Of a stretch of DNA of 64,000 bases, positions 21,211 to 32,349 are shown piece after piece (the stretch's first letter is position 1; each line of letters starts with the position of its first letter). Origin of the DNA: Bombyx mori (taxonomy: Eukaryota > Arthropoda > Insecta > Lepidoptera > Bombycidae); the NCBI RefSeq assembly GCF_030269925.1, contig NC_085108.1, positions 1,674,001-1,738,000 of the forward strand, in the 5' to 3' direction. A program made the translations under genes and the position numbers. The notes beneath the pieces are model-generated. The model did no database searches, was not told where the DNA came from, and worked only from the letters and a program-made list of their open reading frames with translations.

Positions 21211-21920
21211 TCTATATATTAATACGTGAAGCAAAAGCTTTTTAGAGAGAGAGAAAGAGAGAGAGTATTCTTTATTGTACACCAAAAAACAAATAAACAG
21301 TGCGATACATTAAAAACAAAAAAGTACAATTGGCGGTCTTATCGCTAAAACCGATCTCTTCCAGACAACCATCAGGTGGACAAGAATCATTTGGAAACGA
21401 ACTACGCGCGGTGTACCATTCCAGTGAAATACATATACATATATGTATACATACATATACACATCCATATCTCCGTAAATATACATACAATTAATACAAA
21501 GTATTATAATATAATAATAATTATTAAAAATAAAAAAAATAAAAAATTAAATAAAAATTAAATTAAAATTTTGCTTCTTTACACTTAAGTAAGAATAAGC
21601 AATTTACATATAAAATATACTTAAAATACCTTTGAAACATATACAATTTAAGTAGATACCAATTTCAAAAATAAGGTAGATCACATATTAAATCGGTTGA
21701 CTAATATTTAAAAAATGTTCCTTAATAAGGCTTTTTACCCCTTTTTACGAAAATTGCGTACGGAGGAGTATGAAATTTCCCACACTTATAGAGAATATAG
21801 AGAAGGAGTGCAGAATGTTTATATTTAAAAAAATATACGAATATAAAATACATTAAATCAGTAAAAAAACATTAGACACACTACACATACATATTTTAAA
21901 TACATACACATAATAGTTTT
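21211..21920 (+). mobile_element. Lep1-like Helitron, 3'-damaged and interrupted
   Basis: Start TCTATATATTAATACGTG at 21211; the body resumes at 21738 (ccctttttacgaaaattgcg) and fades after about 21920. The 3' hairpin and CTAG are lost. Confidence 0.75.
21245..21729 (-). mobile_element. LINE 3' end, family F, inserted in Lep1
   Basis: Reverse-oriented. Its 3' tail is a CT-repeat seen as (AG)n at 21245-21265, before tattctttattgtacacc. It is flanked by an exact 8-base duplication, GCTTTTTA, at 21237-21244 and 21730-21737. Confidence 0.8.
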
Positions 21921-22023
21921 TAGCGTTCCCGCTAAAATCTTCGAGATTTTTTACCTTGATTAATAATCACACAGATAATCACCAAGTCTGAATCCTCTTG
22001 CTTGTAACAAGAGTTATAATAAA

Positions 22024-22444
22024 CTAGAGGTCCCGCAGTAGTCGAAATTCGACTATAATTAATTGGAAGTGTATGTTTGTACACTATTATGATTGTATTT
22101 TATACTTCTATAATCACAAATTTCGCCAAGACTACACTATAAAAAATATTAACAAAGACCAACAATATTTAATCTATTCTCAATTTGACAACAGACGTCA
22201 AGAACGTCAAAGTTTGACAATAAATAGTATGCATGCGTGTGTGCGTCAAATACATGGTATGTAGTGTGTGTAATGTTTTCTTTATTGATTTAATGTATCT
22301 TTTATGCATTATTTTAAAAAAATATTAGCATTGTGCACTTCTTCTCTATATTCTCTATAAGTGTGTAAAATTTCATACTCCTCCGTCCGCGCAATTTTCG
22401 TAAAAAGGGATACAAAGTTTTTGCTTCACGTATTAATATATAGA
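22024..22444 (-). mobile_element. Lep1-like non-autonomous Helitron
   Basis: Complete: CTAG at 22024, TAGA at 22444, between A and T. Very close to the copy at 11201-11620. Confidence 0.9.
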
Positions 22445-22619
22445 TAATTATATACTTTCGTTTCTCACAATGCAATTAAACCGCAATATTTTTTTTCACA
22501 CAATTCCTAAAACAAAGGAACAAAAGATTCGCGATTTGTTTTTCTCAAGAACCGGATTGGTTTTTACGGAGTTGAACGGTGTGTGTGTTTTTTTCCCATG
22601 ATCTGCACTGCGATAGTTT

Positions 22620-22768
22620 AGGATTAGGTGGTGGGTTTAGTGAAGCACTGCTCTTGCTAAATTGGTGTGAGCATACTCTGTCAGGTTGAGCCCGTGAGCT
22701 CACTTACCGGTCCGTGCGTAACTAGAATAAGCCCTTAGGCTACCAACAAATAGATAGGGAAAAAATAC
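22620..22768 (+). mobile_element. BMC1-like LINE 3' UTR, diverged
   Basis: gaagcactgctcttgct, gagcccgtgagctcactta, then aatagatagggaaaaa. Confidence 0.6.
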
Positions 22769-22857
22769 GCTAATATCTTATTTGGATTTTTTAAAACGCC
22801 TTTAATAGCTGATCTATTTAACGTAATGTTTCAACGTAATTTCCATTAACTTGGAGA

Positions 22858-23093
22858 CGATTGCTTAAATGGGTGGACGAGCTCAGAACCCACTAGGTGT
22901 TAAGTGGTTAATGGAGCCCATAGATATCTACGACGTAAATGCGCCATCCACCTTGAGACATAAGTCCTAAGGTCTCAAGTATAGTTACAACGGCTGCCCG
23001 CCTTTCAAACCGAAACGCATTACTGCTTCACGGCAGAAATAAGCAGGTTGGTGGTACGTACCCGTGCAGACTAACAAGAGATCCTACCAAACT
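22858..23093 (-). mobile_element. Bm1 SINE, 5'-truncated
   Basis: From attgcttaaatgggtgg to gagatcctaccaaac. Confidence 0.85.
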
Positions 23094-23427
23094 AACTACC
23101 TACGAGTGAGATTAACTTGAAAATTTGCACACGCATTGAACTTGAAAATTTGCATATGATTACAAATTAAGTTGCGGGATCCCAGCTAACCTAAGCCTTG
23201 TCTAGCCCGAACTCATTCTTCAAAATCTTTTCATTCTAGTCACGCAGTAATTGCGAACGATGGATTAGCATTACATTAGTAAAAAATACATTTAGCGTAT
23301 ACCATTAAAATAAAAGTGTGCTAAAAAAAACTAAGGGCCCAATGGATCTTTGAATGTTACATTGATAAGGGGACTTTTTAAATCTTTCCTAGTAACTTCT
23401 TCTGCTGTTCCTGTGGCATATATTTTT
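23094..23427. other. No feature recognised
   Basis: AT-rich; a short duplication of gaaaatttgcacacg / gaaaatttgcatatg at 23120-23160. Confidence 0.45.
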
Positions 23428-23676
23428 TATTTTTTTATTGCATTGATGGGTGGACGAGCTCACAGGCCACCTGGTGTTAAGTGGTTACTGGAGCCCATAG
23501 ACATCAACAACGTAAATGCGCCACCCACCTTGAGATACAAGTTCTAAGGGCCTTAGTATAGTTATCTAAACAATAAAAAAATAAAAAAACAAAAAAAAAG
23601 TTACAATGGCTGCCCCTCCCTTCAAACCGAAACCCATTACTGCTTCACGGCAGAAATAGGCGGGATGGTGGTATAT
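23428..23676 (-). mobile_element. Bm1 SINE with an A-rich insertion
   Basis: From attttttattgcattgatggg to gcgggatggtggtat. At 23565-23601 an A-rich stretch (caataaaaaaataaaaaaac) splits agtatagtta/gttacaatgg, perhaps the tail of another lost insertion. Confidence 0.8.
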
Positions 23677-24029
23677 TCCCGATACCCTGGTCCCTGCCTT
23701 GTTCCCTCCCTATTTTACCAACTCTAAAAGTTAAACACTCATATAAATTCTTCAGAAGATCATCGTAATTATAAATATGTTCTTGACTATGACTTGTGTA
23801 TGCAACATCGGTACCGAGAGATTAATAATCGTATGATTATTTAATGAGTTTCAAAGTTGGCAGCCGTGCCCGGCGGCCGGTGGAGGCATTTCGTCCGACG
23901 GTAGGGTATTCTGCGAATTTCATTGTTACCTCAATAATTAGAGGCACGCATGCGCGGGCTAAGCTCAGGGTGTGGTTAGGGTACCCCGATCCCGGGTATC
24001 CCGATAAGCGAGAGCGATTTTCATTCAAA
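23677..24029. other. Unassigned sequence before a BMC1-like tail
   Basis: 23850-24010 is GC-richer (cccggcggccggtggaggc). Open frames on both strands run into the LINE UTR, so none is a convincing gene. Confidence 0.35.
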
Positions 24030-24226
24030 TTTAGCCCACTGAGTTTCTCGCCGGATCTTCTCAGTGGGCCGCGTTTCCGATCCGGTGGTAGATTCTGCGA
24101 AGCACTGCTCTTGCTAGGGTCAGTGTTAGCAACTCTCCGGTTGAGCCCCGCGAGCTCACCTACTAACGTTAGGGCGAAGCTGAAATAGCCTCTCAAGGCT
24201 ATCAGCATAGGTAGGAAAAAAAAAAT
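24030..24226 (+). mobile_element. BMC1-like LINE 3' UTR
   Basis: cccactgagtttctcgccgg to cataggtaggaaaaaaaaaa. Confidence 0.85.
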
Positions 24227-24299
24227 TCAAATTTTTTTTCGCGAAAATAACAGTTACTATCTTAAGCGGATTGTAGAGTCGGATGTAAGCTACCACGGG

Positions 24300-24590
24300 T
24301 AGATGCTCCCGCAATATCTTTTATTTATTTATTGCCTTCAGCTCATTCAGCCTTCAAACCAGTTTAAGCCCAAAATCACAATATTTCAATTTATTTTTTG
24401 TATCCTCGTCTTATCTTTATTGTTATAGTTTATACCAAGTTTTAAGTTTGTGTCTTAAAACTTGGTATAAACTATTGCGCCTAGCCTTAAATCCCGGAAT
24501 AAGCCTTTTACCATTTTTTATTTATTTATCTGTAATAATCTAAATGTCTGTGAAAGGCAATAAATGATTTTATTACTATTATTATTATTA
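24300..24590 (+). mobile_element. LINE 3' end with (ATT)n tail, and a strong hairpin
   Basis: Ends gaaaggcaataaatgatttt followed by (ATT)n at 24570-24590, a microsatellite tail as in several moth LINEs. A perfect 22-bp stem with a 7-base loop lies at 24425-24475. Confidence 0.5.
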
Positions 24591-24797
24591 CTAGCGACCC
24601 GCCCTCGCTTCGCTTCGGAAACATTAAAACACACATGAAACAAAAAAAAAAAAATAAAAAAAAAAGTAGCCTATGTTCATCAGGGACAATGTCGGCTTCT
24701 AATGTAAAAAGAATTTTTCAAATCGGTCCAGTAGTTTCGGAGCCTATTCGAAACAAGCAAACAAACAAATCTTTCCTCTTTATAATATTAGTATAGA
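24591..24797 (-). mobile_element. Helitron-like element, family B
   Basis: CTAG at 24591 to TAGA at 24797; sits exactly at the end of the (ATT)n tail. Confidence 0.8.
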
Positions 24798-25154
24798 TTA
24801 ATATTCAATCAGTAATTAATAAATAAAAACATCGCTTTCCCTAAAACGCTATCCTATGCACAAAGCGCCCTCAAACAATTTCATAATAGCCAGGTCTCAC
24901 ACACGATTTTATGTGGGGCTGATGTTAGTATATGCATATTGGAGGGAGAACGGTGAATTCCGAGAAGTTTAACGCGGTGACAGAATAAAGGAGAATTTTC
25001 ACTTTTGTTACGAACAATTCAAGAACAATAGCCCCGTATATTATCTGAGCGGAGATCGGACTACGCGTGACAAGACAAATATTTATATTGTTTTTTGTCC
25101 GCCTATCGATTATTAGCTTCGAGGGGCCATTTTGGCTTCGGAAAATTCTGGAAT
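24798..25154. other. No feature recognised
   Basis: Unassigned intron sequence. Confidence 0.45.
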
Positions 25155-25378
25155 CTGGTGGTAGGACCTCTTGGGAGTCCGCACGGGTAGGTACCATCGC
25201 CGTGAAGCAGTAATGCCTTTCGGTTTGGAGAGTGGGGCAGCCGTTGTAACTATACTGAGACCTTAGAACTTATATCTCAAGGTGGGTGGCGCATTTACAT
25301 TGCAGATGTCTATGGGCTCCAGTAACCACTTAACACCAGGTGGGCTGTGAGCTCGTCCACCCATCTAAGCAATAAACA
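25155..25378 (+). mobile_element. Bm1 SINE, 5'-truncated
   Basis: Starts tggtggtaggacctcttggg and ends catctaagcaataaac. About 17 bases near cgcc/gtgaagcag are deleted. Confidence 0.85.
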
Positions 25379-25548
25379 AAAACCATATTAATCATAAATG
25401 ATAACAACGGAAATAATACTGTATGTGATGCTATTTACGGCCAAGCTATTAAAGCCATTCTCGTGTAAATCTATACATATAAATAAAATTGGAGTGTCTG
25501 TTTATAATATTTGTAATATTGAAATAACCGCTTTTTACTACATGCATA

Positions 25549-25805
25549 TCGACGCTTGAAAGGCAAACGTGACTAAGCGACAATGCGTGAACTTTACAGT
25601 AGACTAATTTAAAGTTGAAATACCTGAAAACAAAATTTATTTTAACGAATCTAGCTGTAGTAGAATCTAGCTAGTAGCTGTAGGATTGAAATGATTTTAA
25701 TAGACCTAGAAATACATTTTTTTGCACATCGAAAATGGTTATTGCCTATCATTTATGTACAAAGCAGTTGTTGTCGCTTAGTCACGTTTGCCTTTCAAGC
25801 GTCGA
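25549..25805. mobile_element. MITE with perfect 35-bp terminal inverted repeats
   Basis: Left arm 25549-25583 starts TCGACGCTTGAAAGGC; right arm 25771-25805 is its exact complement. Flanked by TA at both sides (25547-25548, 25806-25807). The uninterrupted site is visible at 12400-12440. TA target and length suggest a Tc1/mariner-type MITE. Confidence 0.85.
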
Positions 25806-25815
25806 TATGAATATA

Positions 25816-25941
25816 TTTTTTTTTAATTTTTTTTATTGCCCTTGTAGGCAGACGAGCATACGGCCCACTTGATGGTGAATTGTTACCGTCGCCCATGGAC
25901 TTCAGCAATGCCAGGGGCAGAGCCAAGTCGCTGCTTACCGT
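25816..25941 (-). mobile_element. CR1/Jockey-type LINE 3' end
   Basis: T-tract, attgcccttgtaggcagacg, then ccatggacttcagcaatgcc to gctgcttaccg. Confidence 0.8.
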
Positions 25942-26132
25942 TTACGGTACATACACCAAAATATATTTTTTTACAATTTTTTTCTGTCTGTTTGCACGGG
26001 CTAATCTCTGGAATGGCTGTAACGATTCTGACGAGACTTTCACTGATAGGTAGCTGATGATATAAGGAGTAACTTAGGCTATTTGTTTCAGACTAGCTTC
26101 GCCCCGCGGCGTCACCCGCGGTACGACAGTAA

Positions 26133-26743
26133 TGCCGGCCACTCACATGCGCGCAACATTTGTACATTGTACGAATGTTCGCGCGCATGTGAAGGGCCGT
26201 CAGACATTCATTCGCAAACTTAGCGGCTGTGCAAATGGGTTCGGTACTCAATTTGCGAACCCGTTTGCGCTTCCTCCTACACTTGTTTACGAATGTCTCA
26301 CGAATTTCTCTTATTTTTTAAATCGTCAATAGAACATTAAAGAGAAAAAGAGTTTTTAATTTTGTCCCAGGCGTCATTAACGGCCATTCTGTTGTTATGG
26401 GATTTCTTTTGAGGGTTCCATATGGTCGATTCATTTTGCAGGAGTTCAATGAACTCCATCACCTTGGTGTTGTTCCAATCCATGATGAAGGTACGCTACA
26501 CAGTAGACGTCACGAATTATGAAAATGGCGAAACGTCCATTACCTTCGCAATCGTGGGCGCAACTGGTCACACGAATGTGTTGGAGACTACGCGAAGGAT
26601 CGCGGTTCGTGCGCTTTGATGTCCATTAAAAAACCGACACAGCTTGGAAAACCACGAATGCAGCTAAAACATTGCATAATCATTTGCAAATGTCGTCCTA
26701 CACTTGTGAGTTTGCGTATTCTTGCGAATGTGAGTGACCGGTA
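26133..26743. mobile_element. PIF/Harbinger-type element with a MADF-like remnant
   Basis: Ends TGCCGGCCACTCACATGCGC and (complement) TACCGGTCACTCACATTCGC, with TAA duplicated at 26130-26132 and 26744-26746. On the minus strand near 26395-26290 the broken frame AVNDAWDKIKNSFSL, stop, CSIDDLKNKRNS resembles a MADF/Myb-type domain used by Harbinger accessory proteins. No transposase remains. Confidence 0.8.
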
Positions 26744-26780
26744 TAACCGCGGGTAACATCGCGGGACTCAGCTATCTATA

Positions 26781-27000
26781 TCTATACTTCTATACTAATA
26801 TTAGAAAGAGGAAAGATTTGTTTGTTTGTTTCGAATAGGCTCCGAAACTACTGGACCGATTTGAAAAATTCTTTTTCCATTAGAAGCCGACATTGTCCCT
26901 GATGAACATAGGCTACTTTTTTTTTAATTTTTTTAATTTCATTTTTCTGGTTTCATGTGTGTTTTAATGTTTCCGAAGCGAAGCGAGGGCGGGTCGCTAG
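26781..27000 (+). mobile_element. Helitron-like element, family B
   Basis: Start TCTATACTTCTATACTAAT, with its first 8 bases duplicated; end GCGGGTCGCTAG. Flanked by A and T. Confidence 0.8.
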
Positions 27001-27050
27001 TCAATAATAAAATGTAATGATTCCGAAGCGAAACGAGGGCGGGTCGCTAG
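27001..27050 (+). repeat. Second family B 3' end in tandem
   Basis: Repeats aatg.ttccgaagcgaa.cgagggcgggtcgctag just after the full element. Confidence 0.8.
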
Positions 27051-27944
27051 TCGTGAATAATTCGAATCTTGGTAGCGAATTTAGCTAACCTTTCCCACCC
27101 ACTAAAGAGGACGGATCTCCCCCCACGCGATATAAAGCGTAGCTCACACGGGCGAAGTTACCCACGTAAAGCCATGTAGATATTAGGCAAGCAAACGAAT
27201 AGCCAGTGTAGACTTTGCTTCTGAGAGCTAGGAATTAAATACACAGATTGCAATGGTTCACTTGTTTCTGTATTGCTTTATTTTTAACTCAACTTGTACA
27301 ATCTTTACATATGTGCTCACTACCGAATACAACGGACTTTTTGGCGGGAACGCGAGGAGTGAGGTTGTGTGATTTGTTTTATTTTGTCTATTTAGTGTTT
27401 CTTCGGGTTTAAATGTGTAATAACGGTGGTTTATTAACTGTTTAATATCTGTGAAAGTGCACAAATATATCGGGATCCTCCAAAAAATCCACTGAAAAAA
27501 TCTCCCTAAATGACCACCATTTTACTGAGATTATATTTCATTCCATATCATCTCATCTCATTTAATTTCATCCCAGTTGACTAATGTCTCCAATTAATCA
27601 TCTTTATTACATTTCATTTCATTGCATTTCATTTCACTCCATATTAATAATAATATATATAAGTATAATTCTTTACAAATATAGTATTCTAAGCATTTTG
27701 CAGTCATTTAGCGTCCGAGCGTGAACTGGTCTGATGTTTTTTTAATTATTTTTTTACGCTAGTCCGCAAACGGATGCACTTAAAATTGTTGGCTGAATTA
27801 TGTTAAATGAATGGGTGACCGCAGCATTCTATTGATCAGAACACTTTCTGTTCTAAGCGACAGAATTGGATTCCAGATTGAGTTCAATATCTTTGTCAAA
27901 TAAATGGTTTTTTTTGTATTAATAGGATAATTTATTATTATTTA
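27051..27944. other. Unassigned intron sequence
   Basis: No gene. At 27480-27640 catttcatttcattgcatttc-type words resemble, in complement, 20720-20840. Confidence 0.45.
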
Positions 27945-28028
27945 TTTATTGCTTAGATGGGGGGCCCCCAAGACGGCTGCCCCACCCTTCAAACCGAAAC
28001 GCATTGCTGATTCACGGCAGAAATGTCA
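27945..28028 (-). mobile_element. Bm1 SINE fragment, internally deleted
   Basis: attgcttagatggggggc joins directly to ggctgccccacccttcaaac. Confidence 0.75.
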
Positions 28029-29003
28029 CAGGCGTGTACAGCAATCTCTTATAATAAATACACTATGACATGTTACAGCAATTTTATGATGACAGTAGAT
28101 TTACAAGATTTTTAGCAAAAATTGCAAGTATTTTTATTAGATAAGGCTTACTATAGTATGTCAGAATATTTAGACGATAACTTTAGATAATTTAGATGAT
28201 ACAGTAGAATAGAGTTTTTTTATTTTTATGTAGATTATACTTAGGCCTAATATTTGTACGCTTTACCAGCAGGACATATTGATACATTTATTAATATTAA
28301 CTTATTAATCTTTGTTAACCTATGACCACAAATAATAAATAAATAAAAATACTTATACGGCATTATTTACGAAAAGCATCGAAGCTTTTGCACAATTTTT
28401 TGTTTCTTCTAATAATCAACTTAAAATAAGCACTTACTGATTCATCTCACGCCGCGCTTTCCGAATACGACACGTCGAGTTCAACAAACGCGAATTCCAT
28501 TCGGTAAATTAAGTCACGGAGCTTTTTAAATTAAAAAAGCTGTCTGAATTGGTTCGCGGGAACCGGAAATGCCAAGCGCGAAACGGAAAGCTCATTTCTC
28601 AGGAAACTTAGTCTACGAATAAGAACCCCCCCCGCCTCCCACATGGCAATCCAGAAAAAGAACTTCGAATGCAAATGAAGCTCCCACACATCCGTCAGTA
28701 TTAAACACACGAACTTCAATCGTGCTTTCAATGTTTATATTATCTATCGTATAAATTATGTATGAGGATTATTTTTAGAATATAATAGAGCTTTTTAAGT
28801 ATCCCTCGCAAAGCTGCCATAAGGCTTTCGATCGTGTGCTTTCGTCTTTACTTTAGCGATGACAGCTCTCATGCAAAACCCTGGTCACTAATGTCTGGAC
28901 TGATGCTAGAGACAAACCAATATTTGAGGAATAAAAAAAAGTTATAAATAAATCCATAAATTCATTATAAAAAAACATAGCGTATATATAAGAAACTGAA
29001 TTG
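28029..29003. other. Unassigned intron sequence
   Basis: No convincing exon. 28450-28730 is slightly GC-richer, with a C10 run at 28627-28636. Confidence 0.45.
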
Positions 29004-29243
29004 GCGGTAGGACCTCTTGTGAGTCCGCGCGGGTAGGTACCACTATCCCGCCTATTTCTGCCGTGAATCAGCAATGCGTTTCGGTTTGAAGGTTCGGGTA
29101 GCCGTTGTAACTATACTTGAGACCTTAGAACTTATATCTCAAGGTGGGTGGCGTATTTACGTTGTGGATGTCTATGGGCTCTAGTAACCACTTAACACCA
29201 GGTGGGCTGTGAGCTCGTCCACTCATCTAAGCAATAAAAAAAA
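29004..29243 (+). mobile_element. Bm1 SINE, 5'-truncated
   Basis: ggcggtaggacctcttgtg to catctaagcaataaaaaaaa. Confidence 0.85.
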
Positions 29244-29284
29244 GTAGGAAAAAAAAAGGTAGGAAAAAAAAGGTAGGAAAAAAA
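29244..29284 (+). repeat. Tandem BMC1-like terminal words
   Basis: Three units of (g)gtaggaaaaaaa with no LINE body; the word is the BMC1-like 3' terminus. Confidence 0.75.
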
Positions 29285-29477
29285 TGCGCTCGCGCGGACG
29301 TATTTTGCAGAATCGACCTCCCGTCACCGGTCCGGCTTCCACAGACGACAAACTGTGTCGGTCGCCAATGAATATTCATGAGTTGTCAACACGGCTAACA
29401 CTATTTTTGTACGCTTGTAAGTCCTTGTGTGGATTTCATTTGGGTCAGCTTACGACACTAGCTGAAGAGAAAAATAA

Positions 29478-29891
29478 TCTATATATTAATACGTGAAGCA
29501 AAAACTTTGTATCCCTTTTAACGAAAATTGCGCGGACGGAGGAGTATGTTTTCCACACTTATAGAGAATATAGAGGAGAAGTGCACAATGCTAAATTTTT
29601 TTTAAATAATGCATAAAAGATATTAAATCAATAAAGAAAATATTACACACACTACATACCATGTATTTGACGCACACACGCATGCAATATGCATACTATT
29701 TATTGTCAAACTTTTGTTCTTGACATCTGCGGTCAAATTGAGAATAGATTAAATGTCTTTATTAATATTTTTTTATAGTGTAGTCTTGGCGAAATTTGTG
29801 ATTATAGAAGTATAAAATACAATCATAATAGTGTACAAACTTACAATTCCAATTAAATATAGTCGAATTTCGACTACTGCGGGACCTCTAG
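29478..29891 (+). mobile_element. Lep1-like non-autonomous Helitron
   Basis: TCTATATATTAATACG at 29478, GGGACCTCTAG ending at 29891, between A and T. Confidence 0.9.
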
Positions 29892-30039
29892 TAATAATAA
29901 TTGTCTGTCTCTAAATTCGGTTTACGGATGATAGTTTTACGTCATAGCATCATTGGTGGCGATGGTCACGTTCGAGTAGTCCAAGGGCTCGTCTACTCAT
30001 CTGTGGAGCGAAAAATTTGCTAGATGACTAATCGGTTAC

Positions 30040-30238
30040 GTCACCCGCTGAGTTTCCGCCGCTGGCCGGATCTTCTCAGAGAGTCGCGATTTCGATCCGG
30101 TGGTAGATTCAGCAAAGCGCTGCTCTTGCTAGGGCTAGTATTAGAACAGTTTCTAAGGTTGAGCCTTGTGAGCTCAACTACCAGTCACAGCGTAGTTGAA
30201 ATAGCCTCCTAGGCTACCAGAGAATAAGTAAGGATGTA
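30040..30238 (+). mobile_element. BMC1-like LINE 3' UTR, diverged
   Basis: cacccgctgagtttccgcc, gatccggtggtagattcagc, then ctaccagagaataagtaagg. Confidence 0.65.
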
Positions 30239-30774
30239 CGTCCTCATAATCATTGGACACGGATCCTGTTTATTGCTTCACCACCGTAATTCACTCCAAT
30301 TTCAAGGGCATTGCCTTACCGAACAAAAAATAATAATATATATCATTATAGTTTGAATGAATCATTATTAATACAATGGCAATACGGCGGCCCACACTCG
30401 GCCGATTTCGAGCGGACTTCCGAAAAAGGAATCGATGCAGACAATGAAAAAGCCCCTCAAAGTCTTGCGCGTAAAGATCAAAGTCCTCTAAGTAGAGCCG
30501 AAGTTCATTCGAGATACGCTTTACAAGATAGTGAACTTCGTTAACGGTCACTTTTTGAGTAGCTTAGATCGATAGTCGCTTGAACGATGCCGCCCACGTA
30601 AGACCTTCTTACCCACACGTTATATTTTCACAATGTAAAGACGTGTTTACATTTGGAAGATGTGAATTTGGTACTAGAATAATATTCATAAGATATTCCT
30701 GTTACAATATTATGCTTAACCCCTTGAGGTATAGCGTCCATACCTATTCGACATATATTATATTACATTAGTCT
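30239..30774. other. Unassigned intron sequence
   Basis: 30360-30545 is open on both strands (for example FERTSEKGIDADNEK on plus). No splice-framed exon is convincing. Confidence 0.35.
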
Positions 30775-30777
30775 TAT

Positions 30778-31319
30778 ACCGGTCACTCACATTCGCACGA
30801 ATACGCAAACCCGCAAGTGTACGCAACGACATTTGCAAATGATTATGCAAAGTTTTAGCTGCATTCGTGGTTTTCCAAGCTGGGTCGGTTTTTTAACAGA
30901 CATCAAAGCGCGCGAACCGCGATCCTTCGCGTAGTCTCCCACACATTCGTGTGATCAGTTGCGCCCAGGATTGCGAAGGCAACGGACTGGACGTTTCGCT
31001 ATTTTCATAGATCGTGACGTCTACTGTGTAGCGTATCTTCATCAAAAGAAATCCCATTAAAAAGGCATGGCTGTTAATGATGTCTGGGAAAGAATTCAAA
31101 ACTCTTTTTCTCTTCAATGTTCTATTGACGAATTAAAAAGGAGGAGAAATTCGTGAGACATTCGTAAACAAGTGTAAGAGGAAGCGCAAACCGGTTCGCA
31201 AATTGAGTACCGAACCTATTTGCACAGCCGCTAAGTTTGCGAATGAATGTCTGACGGCCCTTCACATGCGCGCAAACATTACAATGTACAAATGTTCGCG
31301 CGCATGTGAGTGGCCGGCA
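30778..31319. mobile_element. PIF/Harbinger-type element, second copy, inverted
   Basis: Reverse of the copy at 26133. TTA is duplicated at 30775-30777 and 31320-31322. The plus strand reads VNDVWERIQNSFSLQCSIDELKRRR, here without the internal stop of the first copy (31068-31150), split here as VNDVWERIQNSF and CSIDELKRRR. Confidence 0.8.
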
Positions 31320-31344
31320 TTAGGCTCGTAAAGGGTTAAGTTTG

Positions 31345-31432
31345 AAGTCGTCGTGGCCTAAAAGATAAGACGCCCGGTGCATTCATATCAAGCGATGCGC
31401 TCGTGCCGGTATTCGAATCCCGCAGGTGCCTA
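31345..31432 (+). mobile_element. Bm1 SINE tRNA-like head only
   Basis: gtcgtcgtggcctaaaagat and gtattcgaatcccgcaggtg; the body is lost. Confidence 0.8.
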
Positions 31433-31435
31433 TTT

Positions 31436-32349
31436 ATCCTAACACGATTTTGACCCCCTTCAAAACGTCGGATTAACTCAAAATTTGGCATTCTTATTAA
31501 GGACCGATGACAATTCAATATTTTAAACAGTTTGATCCGTTATCCTAACTAGGATAATCAGGATTAGAGATTTCTTGTTTTTCCTGAGACCCGGAGTGTC
31601 TGCGTCAAGACCAAGAAGGGAAACTACCAGGCGCGTCGATCACCTATTTTTCGGATAAGATTCTGACTAATTCAGAGGTAATTTTTGAAAAATTGAAAAA
31701 AAAAAATTGAAAAAAGTGTGTGTGTCCGCTCCGACGCACGACTGGAGTTTACTGGATATAAAAAATTAAACGAAACAATGCGAGAAATAGTTCTATATTA
31801 CGACAACACGATACACTACAGATTATTAACAAATTAACGAGACACAAAACAAACGACTAACAAATATATGAAAATACAATAATGAGAGAAACGCGCGATC
31901 AGTACGAGGCTTTGTGGCGGACTGCCGGCGCAGCAGCCCGGCGTCACCTGCGATAACGCGGCCGCGCGTTGGCTCCTGATTGGCGCGCGCACGCATCACG
32001 CAATCAGGAGCCAATCAGGCGCATAACGCATTTCGTGTGACATGCTAGTACGATTTTGGTCCCCATAATTTTCATACCCCGGGCCTATATATGTAAATCG
32101 ATTCTAAAGGAGTAAACTCCAAAAATTGAAATAATACAAAAAATGAAAAATAATTAAAAGTTTAAAAAAACTTAAAAAATACGCTTTTATAGAAAGTCCA
32201 ACCAAAAAATATAAAATAAATTTGTATTAAAAATAGTGTAAGAAAAAATGATTATATTGTAAAAAAAGCGTGGGGTGCATGGTATCAATAGTTATGAATA
32301 TTTTATGAACAGATATGAGTAGAAGTGTTATTTTGATAATATCCTGAAA
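31436..32349 (+). repeat. Dispersed repeat family G, split
   Basis: Left part 31436-31533 (gattttgacccccttcaaaa) and right part about 32116-32349 (gtgtaagaaaaaatgatt) are contiguous in the copy at 55100-55440. About 580 bases lie between. Confidence 0.65.
31534..32115. mobile_element. Unclassified insertion within family G
   Basis: Carries CpG-rich sequence with the inverted pair ggctcctgattggc and gcaatcaggagcc (31970-32015), and ends near ggagtaaactcc opposite ggagtttactgg at 31744. Termini uncertain. Confidence 0.4.

Larger units (their letters stand above)
25470..26780 (+). mobile_element. Helitron-like element, family D, host of three further insertions
   Basis: Start TCTATACATATAAATAAAAT at 25470, matching the reversed copy at 12491. 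Continuations lie at 25806-25815, 25942-26132 (tctgtctgtttgcacggg, cttcgccccgcggcgtcacc) and 26747-26775 (atcgcgggactcagc). Confidence 0.65.

Noticed and set aside
23837..24208. Frames of 114-123 residues on both strands
   Set aside because: They are mostly the BMC1-like 3' UTR read in arbitrary frames.
29244..29284. CRISPR-like short repeats
   Set aside because: Three units without spacers; LINE tail words in a eukaryotic genome.
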